Positions 32,974 through 41,064 of a stretch of DNA of 41,438 nucleotides are shown here, in pieces (within the stretch, counting starts at the first letter, position 1; each line of letters begins with the position of its first letter). Origin of the DNA: Bradyrhizobium elkanii WSM2783 (GTDB lineage: Bacteria > Pseudomonadota > Alphaproteobacteria > Rhizobiales > Xanthobacteraceae); contig NZ_AXAP01000072.1 in the NCBI RefSeq assembly GCF_000472865.1, positions 1 to 41,438 on the forward strand, given 5' to 3'. The translations under genes were made by a program, and so were the position numbers. Under the pieces are notes generated by a model, which was given only the letters and a program-made list of their open reading frames with translations, ran no database searches and was not told where the DNA came from.

Positions 32974-34197
32974 ATGGTCACGAGGGAAGAAAATGAGTTG
33001 TTGTGCCGCGTCACGCGTGATGCGCCGATGGGAAGAATGCTGCGTCAGCATTATTGGCTGCCGGCCGTCCTCTCGGTGCGGGTGCGCAGGGGCGAAGCGC
33101 CAGTGCGCGTCAAGCTGTTCGGCCGCAACTTCGTGGCGTTCAGAGGGACGGATGGGACCGTCGGCTTCCTCGACGAAGCCTGCCCGCACAGAGGTGCCTC
33201 CCTTGCGCTCGCACGTGTCGGTGAATGCTCTCTGACCTGTCTGTTCCACGGCTGGAAGATCAGTGCCAGCGGGGAGGTGCTCGATGTTCCCAACGAGCCC
33301 AATAACCCGAGGGAATTTGCAAAGACCGTCAAGGTGAAATCCTATCCGACGCGGGAAGGAGCTGGGCTGATCTGGGTCTGGCTCGGCGAGGGAACGGCGC
33401 CCCCCGCACCGGATTTCGAATGGATGGATTTGCCACCGGATCAGGTCTACGCGGCCGGCATTGAGCTCAATGCAAATTGGCTGCAGGGCGTCGAGGCAAC
33501 CATCGACTCCTCGCATGTCGCTTTGCTGCACCAGAGCTGGACCGCGAGCTCGGCGACGGATTTTGCGGCGACGCGGGTCAATACGGAAGTCAGCTACCAG
33601 TTCGAGAAGAAGCCGTACGGCTTTCGTGCCGCGGCGCTTCGATCCGCGCCCGATGGCTCATGCCTCGCCCGCGTCACCGAGTTTGTGATGCCCTATTACG
33701 GATTGATTGCGCCGATCTATTCTGGCCCGCAGCAGGATCGTACCGCAATCATCGCAGTGCCGATCGACGATGAAAACCTGATCCAGTGGTACATCTACTA
33801 TAATCCCGAGAAACCGGTGGACTCCTGGCGCAAGGTGCAGCGTGCCAATCAGTGGCCGATGGCGGGCGGCCTCCCGGGCAATCAGGCCAACAATTGGGGG
33901 CAGAATCGCCAGATCATGGATGCCGGCAACAGCACCGGCTTCCACGAGATCGTCATCGAGGATTTCGTGGTGATGGTCAGCATGGGCCCGATCGTCGACC
34001 GTTCGCAGGAATATCTCTGTTCGGCGGACCAGGCGATTGTGCGGGTACGTCGCCAATTGCTTGAGGAAGTGCACGGCTTCATGGACGGCAAGCCGCCGAA
34101 GAGCGCCCAGAGCGACAGCATGTCCTACAAGGATATCCGCGCGGTCGGCGGCCGGCTGGCGTCCGCCTCGGAGGACTGGCGACAGATCCCTCGCTGA
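32974..34197 (+). CDS. Rieske non-haem iron oxygenase, alpha subunit (phthalate-oxygenase type, 407 aa)
   Basis: The terminal oxygenase of a multi-component aromatic-ring hydroxylase. The Rieske [2Fe-2S] site is Cys70-x-His72 (DEACPHRGAS) and Cys89-x2-His92 (LTCLFHGWK). The mononuclear iron site lies in EATIDSSHVALLHQ with His181 and His186; the third ligand is a later acidic residue. The N-terminus (EENELLCRVTRDAPMGRMLR) and overall length fit phthalate 4,5-dioxygenase-like oxygenases, which have no beta subunit. Substrates of the group are aromatic acids and ethers; the one here is unknown. It is followed at 34260 and 34613 by its ferredoxin and reductase, so all electron-transfer parts are present. 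ATG 32974 is the likely start. Confidence 0.93.
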   Translation: MVTREENELLCRVTRDAPMGRMLRQHYWLPAVLSVRVRRGEAPVRVKLFGRNFVAFRGTDGTVGFLDEACPHRGASLALARVGECSLTCLFHGWKISASGEVLDVPNEPNNPREFAKTVKVKSYPTREGAGLIWVWLGEGTAPPAPDFEWMDLPPDQVYAAGIELNANWLQGVEATIDSSHVALLHQSWTASSATDFAATRVNTEVSYQFEKKPYGFRAAALRSAPDGSCLARVTEFVMPYYGLIAPIYSGPQQDRTAIIAVPIDDENLIQWYIYYNPEKPVDSWRKVQRANQWPMAGGLPGNQANNWGQNRQIMDAGNSTGFHEIVIEDFVVMVSMGPIVDRSQEYLCSADQAIVRVRRQLLEEVHGFMDGKPPKSAQSDSMSYKDIRAVGGRLASASEDWRQIPR

Positions 34198-34259
34198 CTG
34201 CATCGGACGCGCCGCGCGGATCGCCAGTCGTTTATTGCCGCCTCAGGAGACCCCATGCC

Positions 34260-34616
34260 ATGACCTGGAAACATATATGCGCCGCCACCGAGCTGCCCGA
34301 AGGAGAGCCTGTCGGCTTCAAGATCGGCGACCAGCGCATCGCTCTCTACAAGATCGACGACGAGATCTTCGCAACGGATGATGTCTGCTCGCATGCGTTC
34401 GCCCTGCTTTCCACCGGCTTTCTCGAGGGGCATCTCGTCGAATGCCCGCTGCATGGTGCGATGTTCGACGTACGCGACGGCAGGTGCCGCTCAGGCGCCT
34501 ACAAGGATGTCAGAGCATTCAAGGTCGAGATCCGCGATCGCGAAGTCTATGTGCATCTCGACGGCGGACCTGCAAGTGAAGATGTCCGCGACAACGTGAC
34601 GGACGCCACACCGTGA
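34260..34616 (+). CDS. Rieske-type [2Fe-2S] ferredoxin (118 aa)
   Basis: A small soluble electron carrier with Cys43-x-His45 (DDVCSHAFALL) and Cys62-x2-His65 (VECPLHGAMFDV), the Rieske cluster ligands. It would pass electrons from the reductase at 34613 to the oxygenase at 32974. Length is typical for ferredoxins such as BphF. CAGGAGA at about 34243 is the ribosome site; an ATG at 34255 is out of frame. The stop overlaps the reductase start by four bases (GTGA), so the two are coupled. Confidence 0.93.
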   Translation: MTWKHICAATELPEGEPVGFKIGDQRIALYKIDDEIFATDDVCSHAFALLSTGFLEGHLVECPLHGAMFDVRDGRCRSGAYKDVRAFKVEIRDREVYVHLDGGPASEDVRDNVTDATP

Positions 34617-35851
34617 GCGGGCTTGTCGTCATCGGCGCATCCTATGCCGGTGTTCAGGTGGCACTCAGCGCCCGTGATGCCGGCTATGCCGAACCGGTGA
34701 CCGTCGTCGGCGAGGAGAAATCGCTCCCGTATCAACGACCACCGCTGTCAAAGGATTTTTTGCTCAACGAAGTTCGCGAGCCGCAGCTGATTCTGCGGGA
34801 TGATGCGTTCTTCAAGAGCAACCGGATCGACCTCGTTCTGGGACAACGGGCCGTGGAGATTGACCGGCAAGCGAAACAGGTCGCGCTGGCGGGCGGCGCC
34901 CGGCTGGACTTCGACAGTCTCGTGATCGCCACCGGATCGCGTGCTCGGCGCATATTGGTCCCCGGCGCCGAACTCGATGGGATTTGCTATCTTCGATCCC
35001 TCACTGATGCCTGCGATCTCAAGGGGCGACTGGAGCAGGCGAACGAGATCGTCGTCGTCGGGGGCGGGTTCATTGGACTTGAGGTTGCTGCCTCGGCGGC
35101 AAAGCTTGGCAACAAGGTCACGGTGATCGAGGCCGCCTCCCGGCTGCTTGAACGTGCCGTATCGACGATTGTCTCGCGTTTCCTGCTCGATGCCCATGCA
35201 CGGGCGGGCGTCGATGTGAGGCTGGGTGAGACCGTGGTTGCGATGACCGGGCATGATGGGAGGATCGCCGAGGTCGTTCTCGGCAGCGGCACTCGTCTGC
35301 GTGCCGATCTCGTCGTGGTGGGCATTGGCGTAATCGCCAATGATGAACTCGCAAGTACCGCCGGGCTGAAATGCTGCAATGGAATCGTCGTGAATGAGCA
35401 CGGCAGCACGGAAGTTCCCGGCATTTACGCTGCGGGCGACTGCGCAAATCATTACAACCGGTTCGCAGATGAGTGGATCAGGATGGAATCGGTCCAGCAC
35501 GCCCAGGACCAGGGCAGGGTGGCAGGGCTTGCTATTGCGGGAAGCCACGAGCGGTACGACAGTGTCCCGCGGTTCTGGTCGGATCAGTACGATCTCAAAC
35601 TACAGATCGTCGGGCTCTCTGGACGCAGCGACCAGGTCGTGACCCGTGGCTCCGTCGAGGATGGCAGGTTCTCCGTGTTCCATTACAGGCAGGGAAGATT
35701 GGTCGCGGCCGACAGCATCAACAGACCCGGCGACCAGATGGTAGCACGGCGCCTCATTGCCGCAGGCATTTCTCCGGCGCCGGAGCAGGCCGGAGACTGC
35801 TCGCTCGACATCAAATCACTGCTGAAGGCGGACGAGAAAACCGTCGCCTGA
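34613..35851 (+). CDS. FAD-dependent ferredoxin reductase (412 aa)
   Basis: An NAD(P)H:ferredoxin oxidoreductase of the BphA4/putidaredoxin-reductase class. The FAD motif VVIGASYAGVQVALSA is at about 5-20, PYQRPPLSKDFLL follows at about 43-55, the NAD motif is VVVGGGFIGLEVAASA near 145-160, and GIYAAGDCANH binds the flavin near 268-278. The start is the GTG at 34613, which overlaps the ferredoxin stop. With the Rieske oxygenase and ferredoxin it completes a three-component system on one operon. It is convergent with marR, whose stop lies eleven bases away. Confidence 0.93.
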   Translation: MSGLVVIGASYAGVQVALSARDAGYAEPVTVVGEEKSLPYQRPPLSKDFLLNEVREPQLILRDDAFFKSNRIDLVLGQRAVEIDRQAKQVALAGGARLDFDSLVIATGSRARRILVPGAELDGICYLRSLTDACDLKGRLEQANEIVVVGGGFIGLEVAASAAKLGNKVTVIEAASRLLERAVSTIVSRFLLDAHARAGVDVRLGETVVAMTGHDGRIAEVVLGSGTRLRADLVVVGIGVIANDELASTAGLKCCNGIVVNEHGSTEVPGIYAAGDCANHYNRFADEWIRMESVQHAQDQGRVAGLAIAGSHERYDSVPRFWSDQYDLKLQIVGLSGRSDQVVTRGSVEDGRFSVFHYRQGRLVAADSINRPGDQMVARRLIAAGISPAPEQAGDCSLDIKSLLKADEKTVA

Positions 35852-35861
35852 TCTCGCGTCC

Positions 35862-36455
35862 CTAGCCGGTCGCAGCGAGGCGGCCAATCTTCTTCGTCGC
35901 CTTCACGGTCTTCACCGCCAAAAGTTTGCGCAGGCACCGGTCAAGCATCCCGATCTCGGCCTTGTTTAGCCCGCTCGCGTCGATCACGCTCTCCACAACT
36001 TTCGCGATCTCGGTAATGCCGCGGTCAGCGGTCGCAAGGCCCTTCGAGGTGAGCCGGACCAGCTCGGAGCGGCCATCATCGTTCGCCGAAACGCGGAGGA
36101 TGAACCCTCCTTCCTGGAGCCGCGCCACCCGCTTGCTCATGGCGCCCGAGGTGACGAGCAGAGCGCGGAACAGGTCGGTCGGGCGCAACTCGTATGGTCT
36201 TCCCGAGCGTCTGAGCGCCAGCAGGACGTAGAGCTCGCCGGTCTGCAGGCCAACCGCTTTTGATATGCCCAGCAGCCGCTTTTCGTGAAGCTGGTTGACG
36301 CGCTCCAGCCGCAGCAGCGTTAATGCGGCGGTCAGGTCGAGATCGGGGCGCTGTTCAAGCCAGGCGGCCTCGATGTCGTCGTAAAGGCTGCTATCGTGCT
36401 TTGGCGCCCGTTTGGTGATTGGCTCCACACCGCGCGACACGGTCTTTTTCGTCAT
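35862..36455 (-). CDS. MarR family transcriptional regulator (197 aa)
   Basis: A winged-helix regulator; ELYVLLALRRSGRPYELRPT, then DLFRALLVTSGAMSKRVARL and DDGRSELVRLTSKGLATADR mark the MarR DNA-binding core at about 70-140. N- and C-terminal basic stretches extend it (197 residues compared with about 150 in plain MarR). Ligands of the family are often aromatic compounds, which release the repressor from DNA. It lies between the Rieske operon and the solute-binding-protein gene, both of which carry the same palindrome in their promoters, so it is the obvious candidate repressor of both. ATG 36455 is the start. Confidence 0.93.
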   Translation of the reverse strand: MTKKTVSRGVEPITKRAPKHDSSLYDDIEAAWLEQRPDLDLTAALTLLRLERVNQLHEKRLLGISKAVGLQTGELYVLLALRRSGRPYELRPTDLFRALLVTSGAMSKRVARLQEGGFILRVSANDDGRSELVRLTSKGLATADRGITEIAKVVESVIDASGLNKAEIGMLDRCLRKLLAVKTVKATKKIGRLAATG

Positions 36456-36611
36456 TCCTTTCTACCCTCGCTAGTCTGCGCCAGCGGCACCGGCACCACG
36501 TCTTGGTGCAATCTAGCACTCTCCAATTCAGGTGTCGCGGCGCAAGTTCCTAGTATTGGTCCAAGGTCCTGCCCGGGGAATGCGGCGGCGACGCGACCTC
36601 TCGCTCCGGTG

Positions 36612-36640
36612 TTGACAAATATCTTCCTAGGAAGAATATT
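36612..36640 (+). promoter_or_regulatory. Promoter with MarR-type operator ATCTTCC-TA-GGAAGAA
   Basis: TTGACA at 36612-36617 and a weaker AATATT at 36635-36640 (17-base spacing) precede the solute-binding-protein gene at 36677. The near-perfect palindrome 36621-36636 fills the spacer, the same layout as at 32914-32929. It also lies upstream of the divergent marR gene. A good ribosome site (GGGGAGG) lies just before the ATG. Confidence 0.72.
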
Positions 36641-36676
36641 CCGAGTAAGAAACATTATCTATATTGGGGAGGTCGC

Positions 36677-37861
36677 ATGCGTGGGCTTGGCGCAATACTC
36701 TTTCTCGCGGTTTCACTGGCCACGTTATGCGCCGCCGAGGCGGCCGAGCGCGAGCTGATCCTCGGGCAGACAATGCCCTATAGCGGTCCGGCGTCGGCGC
36801 TGAGCGCGGTCGGCAAGGTCCAGATCCGCTATTTCCAGATGATCAACGAACGCGGCGGAATCAACGGCCGCAAGATCAAGCTGATCTCGCTCGACGATAG
36901 CTACAGCCCGCCAAAGGCCGTGGAACAGACGCGCAGGCTGGTCGAGAACGATGAGGCCGTTGCGATCTTCGGCAGCATGGGAACCGCGCAGAACGCGGCG
37001 GTCCAGAAATATCTCAACGGCCGGAAGGTGCCGCAGCTCTTCGTCTTCGCCGCCACCGACCGCTTTGCCGACCCGAAGACCAGTCCATATACCATCTCGG
37101 GAATGACCCTGTTCAGCACCGAAGCGGCGATTTACGCGCGACTCGTTTCCGAGACCATTCCGCGGGCCCACGTTGCGGTGCTCTACCAGAACGATGATTA
37201 TGGACGCGAATACCTTCGCAGCTTCAAGGCCGAATTGGCGCGCCTCGATCCGCAGGCCGAGATCGTTGCTACCGCGCCTTACGAGGTGACGTCGCCGACC
37301 GTTGATTCACAGGTCGTGTCGCTGGCCAGCAGCAATGCCAACGTCTTCCTGAATGCGTCGACCGGCAAATTCACCTCGCAGGCGATACGCAAGGCGAGCC
37401 AGCTTGGATGGCGCGCCCAGCAGTTACTGCCGATCGGAAGCAACTTCGTGGCGACGATCCTCAAGCCGGCAGGGCTCGAAAACGCGAAGGGTGCGATTTC
37501 GGCCACGCCGACCAAGACCGTGGGCGATCCCGAATGGGCCAACGACCCCGCCTACCTGGAGTGGCTGGCTTTCATGAAGAAATACTACCCCGAAGGAGAC
37601 ATTGAGGATCAGCTCAACTTCACCGGATGGAACGTCGCCGTTCTCATGACCAAGGTGATCAAAGCATGTGGCGATGACCTTACGCCACAAAACATCATGA
37701 AGCATGCCACGTCCCTGAAGAACGTAACGCTACCAGGCCTGATTCCAGGCATCACCGTCAACACGAGCCCAGATGACTATCGCCTGATCAAGTCGCTCCG
37801 GCCACAACGCTTCGACGGCGAGCGCTGGGTGCCGCTTTCCGGCACCATGGCAGCCAAATAA
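36677..37861 (+). CDS. ABC transporter substrate-binding protein, LivK type (394 aa)
   Basis: A periplasmic-binding protein of the branched-chain-amino-acid group, which in rhizobia and Rhodopseudomonas also includes aromatic-acid binders. The signal peptide covers about 1-22 (LFLAVSLATLCAAEA). The mature protein starts ELILGQTMPYSGPASALSAV, with GRKIKLISLDDSYSPPKAVE as the usual family motif. GSMGTAQNAAVQKY and DDYGREYLRSFKAEL are further conserved blocks. No permease or ATPase genes lie beside it, so it must use a transporter encoded elsewhere. Its promoter carries the MarR-type palindrome shared with the Rieske operon, so its ligand may be the Rieske substrate. Confidence 0.92.
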   Translation: MRGLGAILFLAVSLATLCAAEAAERELILGQTMPYSGPASALSAVGKVQIRYFQMINERGGINGRKIKLISLDDSYSPPKAVEQTRRLVENDEAVAIFGSMGTAQNAAVQKYLNGRKVPQLFVFAATDRFADPKTSPYTISGMTLFSTEAAIYARLVSETIPRAHVAVLYQNDDYGREYLRSFKAELARLDPQAEIVATAPYEVTSPTVDSQVVSLASSNANVFLNASTGKFTSQAIRKASQLGWRAQQLLPIGSNFVATILKPAGLENAKGAISATPTKTVGDPEWANDPAYLEWLAFMKKYYPEGDIEDQLNFTGWNVAVLMTKVIKACGDDLTPQNIMKHATSLKNVTLPGLIPGITVNTSPDDYRLIKSLRPQRFDGERWVPLSGTMAAK

Positions 37862-37894
37862 ATGGGCGCGAACGGGCGCCGACGCGCCATGCCG

Positions 37895-38875
37895 TCAGCT
37901 CGCGCCGCGCCTGAGCTCTTCGGTCGCCCGGCGCAGGACCTCGTGAAGCCACTCGTGCGATGGTTCGGCCTCGACACGTTCGTGCCACAGCATCCGAACC
38001 TCCACCGGCGTCGTGGTGTAAGGGAGCTCGCAGGTCTTGATGGCATAGTTTTGCTCGAGCACTCTCGCCAACGGGCGCGGGACGATGGCAGCTAGTTCGG
38101 AATCGGCCAGCAGGGCGGGCAGGGCGAGAAAATGCGGCAAGGAGACCGCGATTCGCGGCGGGCGGTCGCTTTCGGCGAGCGCCCGCTCGAGCGCGGCGCG
38201 GTCGTACATTTCCGAGCGTCTGGCGAGACCTCGCTCGGAGATGAAACCGCCGATCGCGCCCTCCTGCTCGCCGCCAAAGGAGACGACGACCAGCGGCAGG
38301 CGTGCCAGCTTCGCATTGTCCAGCCGGCCGAGCTCGCGCTTTCCGCCAACGATCAGCACATCGTCATATTCGAACAGCAGGGCCGAGCGGAAGCGGCCCG
38401 GGGGGACCGAGAAGACACCGATGGCGACGTCGATGCGGCCAAGGTCGATTTGCTCGGCAAGGTCGATCCGCGTCACCGGCTTGATCATCAGGTCGATCGT
38501 GGGCGCCTCGCAGCCAAGGATCTTCAGGAGCGGAGACGACAGCACCATCGTGGTGAAATCGTTGGCGGCCAGCGTGAACTGCTTGGTGGAGCAGGCCGGC
38601 ACGAAGGTCGCTAGTTCGACCGCGGCCTCCAGCGCTCGCATGGCCTCGTGAACCTGGGGCGCCATCGTCAGCGCGCGCGCCGTCGGCTGCATGCCTGTCG
38701 CTGTGCGCACGAACAGGTCGTCGTCCAGGATTTCGCGGAGCCGCGCGAGCGAGTGGCTCACGGCGGACTGGCTGAGTCCAACCTTCTGGCTGGCCCGCAG
38801 CACGCTGCGTTCCTCCATGACGGCATCGAAGACCTTGAGCAGGTTCAGATCCAATGTGTTGAACGAAACAGACAC
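37895..38875 (-). CDS. LysR-type transcriptional regulator (326 aa)
   Basis: An LTTR. The winged helix contains NTLDLNLLKVFDAVMEERSV and LSQSAVSHSLARLREILDDD. The effector domain follows. GTG at 38873-38875 is the start: GGAGGAGATCCC lies directly upstream and the family pattern starts at VSFNTLDLN; the longer open frame to 38932 is not used. It is paralogous to the LysR at 8669. It is divergent from the operon that begins at 39098 (solute-binding protein, nitroreductase, 4-hydroxylaminobenzoate lyase), with a T-N11-A box between them. Activation of that operon by a nitroaromatic compound or its metabolite is a reasonable inference. Confidence 0.93.
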   Translation of the reverse strand: MSVSFNTLDLNLLKVFDAVMEERSVLRASQKVGLSQSAVSHSLARLREILDDDLFVRTATGMQPTARALTMAPQVHEAMRALEAAVELATFVPACSTKQFTLAANDFTTMVLSSPLLKILGCEAPTIDLMIKPVTRIDLAEQIDLGRIDVAIGVFSVPPGRFRSALLFEYDDVLIVGGKRELGRLDNAKLARLPLVVVSFGGEQEGAIGGFISERGLARRSEMYDRAALERALAESDRPPRIAVSLPHFLALPALLADSELAAIVPRPLARVLEQNYAIKTCELPYTTTPVEVRMLWHERVEAEPSHEWLHEVLRRATEELRRGAS

Positions 38876-39029
38876 GGGATCTCCTCCGGTCACTGACGGA
38901 TCGGCTCGATAAGTTGCTGCCGCCCCGTCCAATTAAGGTCAGGCGCACCGCGGATGCAACCGAGTGGATGCCGAAGAACGTGCTGTATCGCTATCTTCGC
39001 TCTGATCTGAAGACGGTTCAGGATGACTC

Positions 39030-39048
39030 TGCAAAAGTTTCACTTCCG
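39030..39048. promoter_or_regulatory. T-N11-A box variant TGCAAAAGTTTCA followed by CTTCCG (copy 3)
   Basis: Matches 16 of 19 positions of the box and extension found at 13476 and 18537, and keeps the T-N11-A frame and the full CTTCCG. It stands in the divergent region between lysR (starts at 38875) and the solute-binding-protein gene (starts at 39098), where a LysR regulator normally binds. Confidence 0.55.
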
Positions 39049-39097
39049 TATCACTGCCGTTTGGGCATGATTGCGTTGGTCGGCTTGGAGCAGAGGC

Positions 39098-40330
39098 ATG
39101 ATAACATCATTGGCAAAGCCGGTCCGAGGTAATCAGCGCAAATCGCTCGGATTGGCGCTGACGCTGTTGGCGGTGGTGATGCCGGCGATTGCACAGGACG
39201 GCCCCATCAAGCTCGGCGTCCTGTCCGACATGTCCTCGCTCTACGCGGACAATGGTGGCCAGGGTTCGGTCGTCGCGGCACAGATGGCGGTGGATGACTT
39301 CAACGGAAAGCTGCTCGGACGGCCCATCCAGATTGTTGCGGGAGATCACCAGAACAAGGCTGACGTCGGCTCGGCGATAGCCAGGCGGTGGCTGGAGAAT
39401 GAAAATGTCGACGCTATCCTCGACGTGCCGAATTCCGCCGTCGCTCTGGCCGTGCAGGGCATCACGCGAGACAGGAAGAAGCTCTTCCTTGCCACCGGCG
39501 CCGCCACCTCTCGCCTTACCGGCGACGAATGCTCATTGACCGGAATCCATTGGACATACGATACCTACGCGCTGTCGCAGGGTGCGACCAAGGCAATCTC
39601 ACGTCTCGGCGCAAAAACCTGGTTTTTCCTTTCAGCCGACTACTCCCTCGGCTCGCAACTCGAGGCCGACAGCCGCAAGGTCATCGACGCCACCGGTGGC
39701 AAGGTCGTCGGCACCGTGAAGCATCCGATCAATACACCAGATTTCTCCTCGTTCCTGCTGCAGGCCCAATCCTCGAAGGCGGACGTGATCGCGCTCGCCG
39801 ATGCGGGCGGCGATTTCATCAACGCGGTCAAACAGGCCGGCGAGTTCGGAGTTGCGCGCGGGCAGAAGCTTGCCGGCCTGATCGTCTTCATTGCCGACAT
39901 TCACAGCCTCGGACTGCAGAGCGCCCAAGGCCTGATGCTCAGTTCGGCGTTCTATTGGGACCTCAACGACGAGACCCGCGCGTGGTCGAAGCGCTTCATC
40001 GAAAGGACCCAAAAGGTTCCTACCATGATCCATGCGGGCACCTATGGCGCGGTCATGCACTACCTCAAGGCGGTTGAAGCGGCGGGTACTCTGGATGGCC
40101 CGACTGTTGCGGCCAAGATGCGTGAAATGCCCGTGAACGATTTCATGACGAAGAACGGCCGCATCCGGGAGGACGGCCGGCTGGTGCGCGATATGTATCT
40201 GTTCCGTGTCAAGTCTCCGGAGGAGTCCAAGTATAGGTTCGATTACTACAAGCTGCTCGCGACAATCCCTGGGGAAGAAGCCTTCAAACCGATGGAGGAA
40301 GGAGGATGTCCGCTCTCGAAGAAGCCGTGA
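39098..40330 (+). CDS. ABC transporter substrate-binding protein, LivK type (410 aa)
   Basis: A second periplasmic-binding protein. The signal peptide is ALTLLAVVMPAIAQ, about 20-34, with a positively charged n-region. The mature start is IKLGVLSDMSSLYADNGGQG; SVVAAQMAVDDFNGKLLGRP and WTYDTYALSQGATKAISRLG are typical of the aromatic/hydrophobic-compound branch. The open frame begins at a TTG at 39071, but ATG 39098 has GGAG at 39087-39090. Its stop lies 25 bases inside the nitroreductase gene, so the genes are coupled. As with the first binding protein, no permease or ATPase is encoded nearby. It probably delivers the nitroaromatic substrate. Confidence 0.92.
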   Translation: MITSLAKPVRGNQRKSLGLALTLLAVVMPAIAQDGPIKLGVLSDMSSLYADNGGQGSVVAAQMAVDDFNGKLLGRPIQIVAGDHQNKADVGSAIARRWLENENVDAILDVPNSAVALAVQGITRDRKKLFLATGAATSRLTGDECSLTGIHWTYDTYALSQGATKAISRLGAKTWFFLSADYSLGSQLEADSRKVIDATGGKVVGTVKHPINTPDFSSFLLQAQSSKADVIALADAGGDFINAVKQAGEFGVARGQKLAGLIVFIADIHSLGLQSAQGLMLSSAFYWDLNDETRAWSKRFIERTQKVPTMIHAGTYGAVMHYLKAVEAAGTLDGPTVAAKMREMPVNDFMTKNGRIREDGRLVRDMYLFRVKSPEESKYRFDYYKLLATIPGEEAFKPMEEGGCPLSKKP

Positions 40331-41034
40331 TCGGCGACGGTGCGGCGAGCAGCGTCGCGCAGAATCGGATCGACGAGATCATCGCCGGCCGCTTCGCGTG
40401 CCGTGAATTCGCCGATGTTCCGATCCCGCGACGGACCATCGAGCAGATCCTCCGCATCGCGCGGTTCGCACCGAGCGGGGCGAATATCCAGCCGTGGTAC
40501 GTCTACGTGCTCGCCGGCGCAGCCAAGGACCGCGTATCGGCGGCGTTGCTGGAGGCGAACGAGACGTGCCGCGACGAGCACGTGTCCGAGTACAAGTATT
40601 ACGCCAGCGACTTGCCTGAGCCATACCTCAATCGCCGCCAGCAGTTCGGACGACTGTTCTACGGCTCGCTCGGGATTGCTCAAGCCGATGTCGAAGCCCG
40701 GAGGAGGCAAACCGCAAAGAACTATGCATTCTTCGGCGCGCCGGTGGGATTGATCGTGACCATCGACCGGCGGCTGGAAGTCGGAAGCTGGCTCGACCTC
40801 GGAATGTTCATTCAGAACGTGCTGCTGGCCGCGGCCGGGCGTGGGCTTCAGTCCTGTCCGCAGGAGACGTTCTCTAGATATCACCGGATCCTGCGCCCAC
40901 TGCTGTCGATCCCGCCGGAGCAGATCGTGGTGTGCGGCATCTCGATCGGGAACGCCAAGGTTGCGATGACCGAGAGATTGATGCCGCGGGCGGACGTCGA
41001 TGAGTTCGCCTCGTTCGCGGGTTTCGAAACATAG
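40306..41034 (+). CDS. Nitroreductase family protein (242 aa)
   Basis: An FMN-dependent nitroreductase fold. RFACREFADVPIPRRTIEQI is the phosphate-binding N-terminal segment and APSGANIQPWYVYVLAG the conserved FMN-contact block. GSWLDLGMFIQNVLLAAAGR and GLQSCPQETFSRYH form the second half. ATG 40306 is preceded by GGAGGAAGGAGG. The gene overlaps the binding-protein gene by 25 bases and is followed 30 bases later by the 4-hydroxylaminobenzoate lyase. In the known 4-nitrobenzoate route a nitroreductase (PnbA) makes 4-hydroxylaminobenzoate, the substrate of that lyase, so the same role is inferred. The exact substrate, including the ring position of the nitro group, is not settled by sequence. 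Confidence 0.9.
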   Translation: MSALEEAVIGDGAASSVAQNRIDEIIAGRFACREFADVPIPRRTIEQILRIARFAPSGANIQPWYVYVLAGAAKDRVSAALLEANETCRDEHVSEYKYYASDLPEPYLNRRQQFGRLFYGSLGIAQADVEARRRQTAKNYAFFGAPVGLIVTIDRRLEVGSWLDLGMFIQNVLLAAAGRGLQSCPQETFSRYHRILRPLLSIPPEQIVVCGISIGNAKVAMTERLMPRADVDEFASFAGFET

Positions 41035-41064
41035 AGCCCAATCGAGAAGAGTAAGGAGACGACT

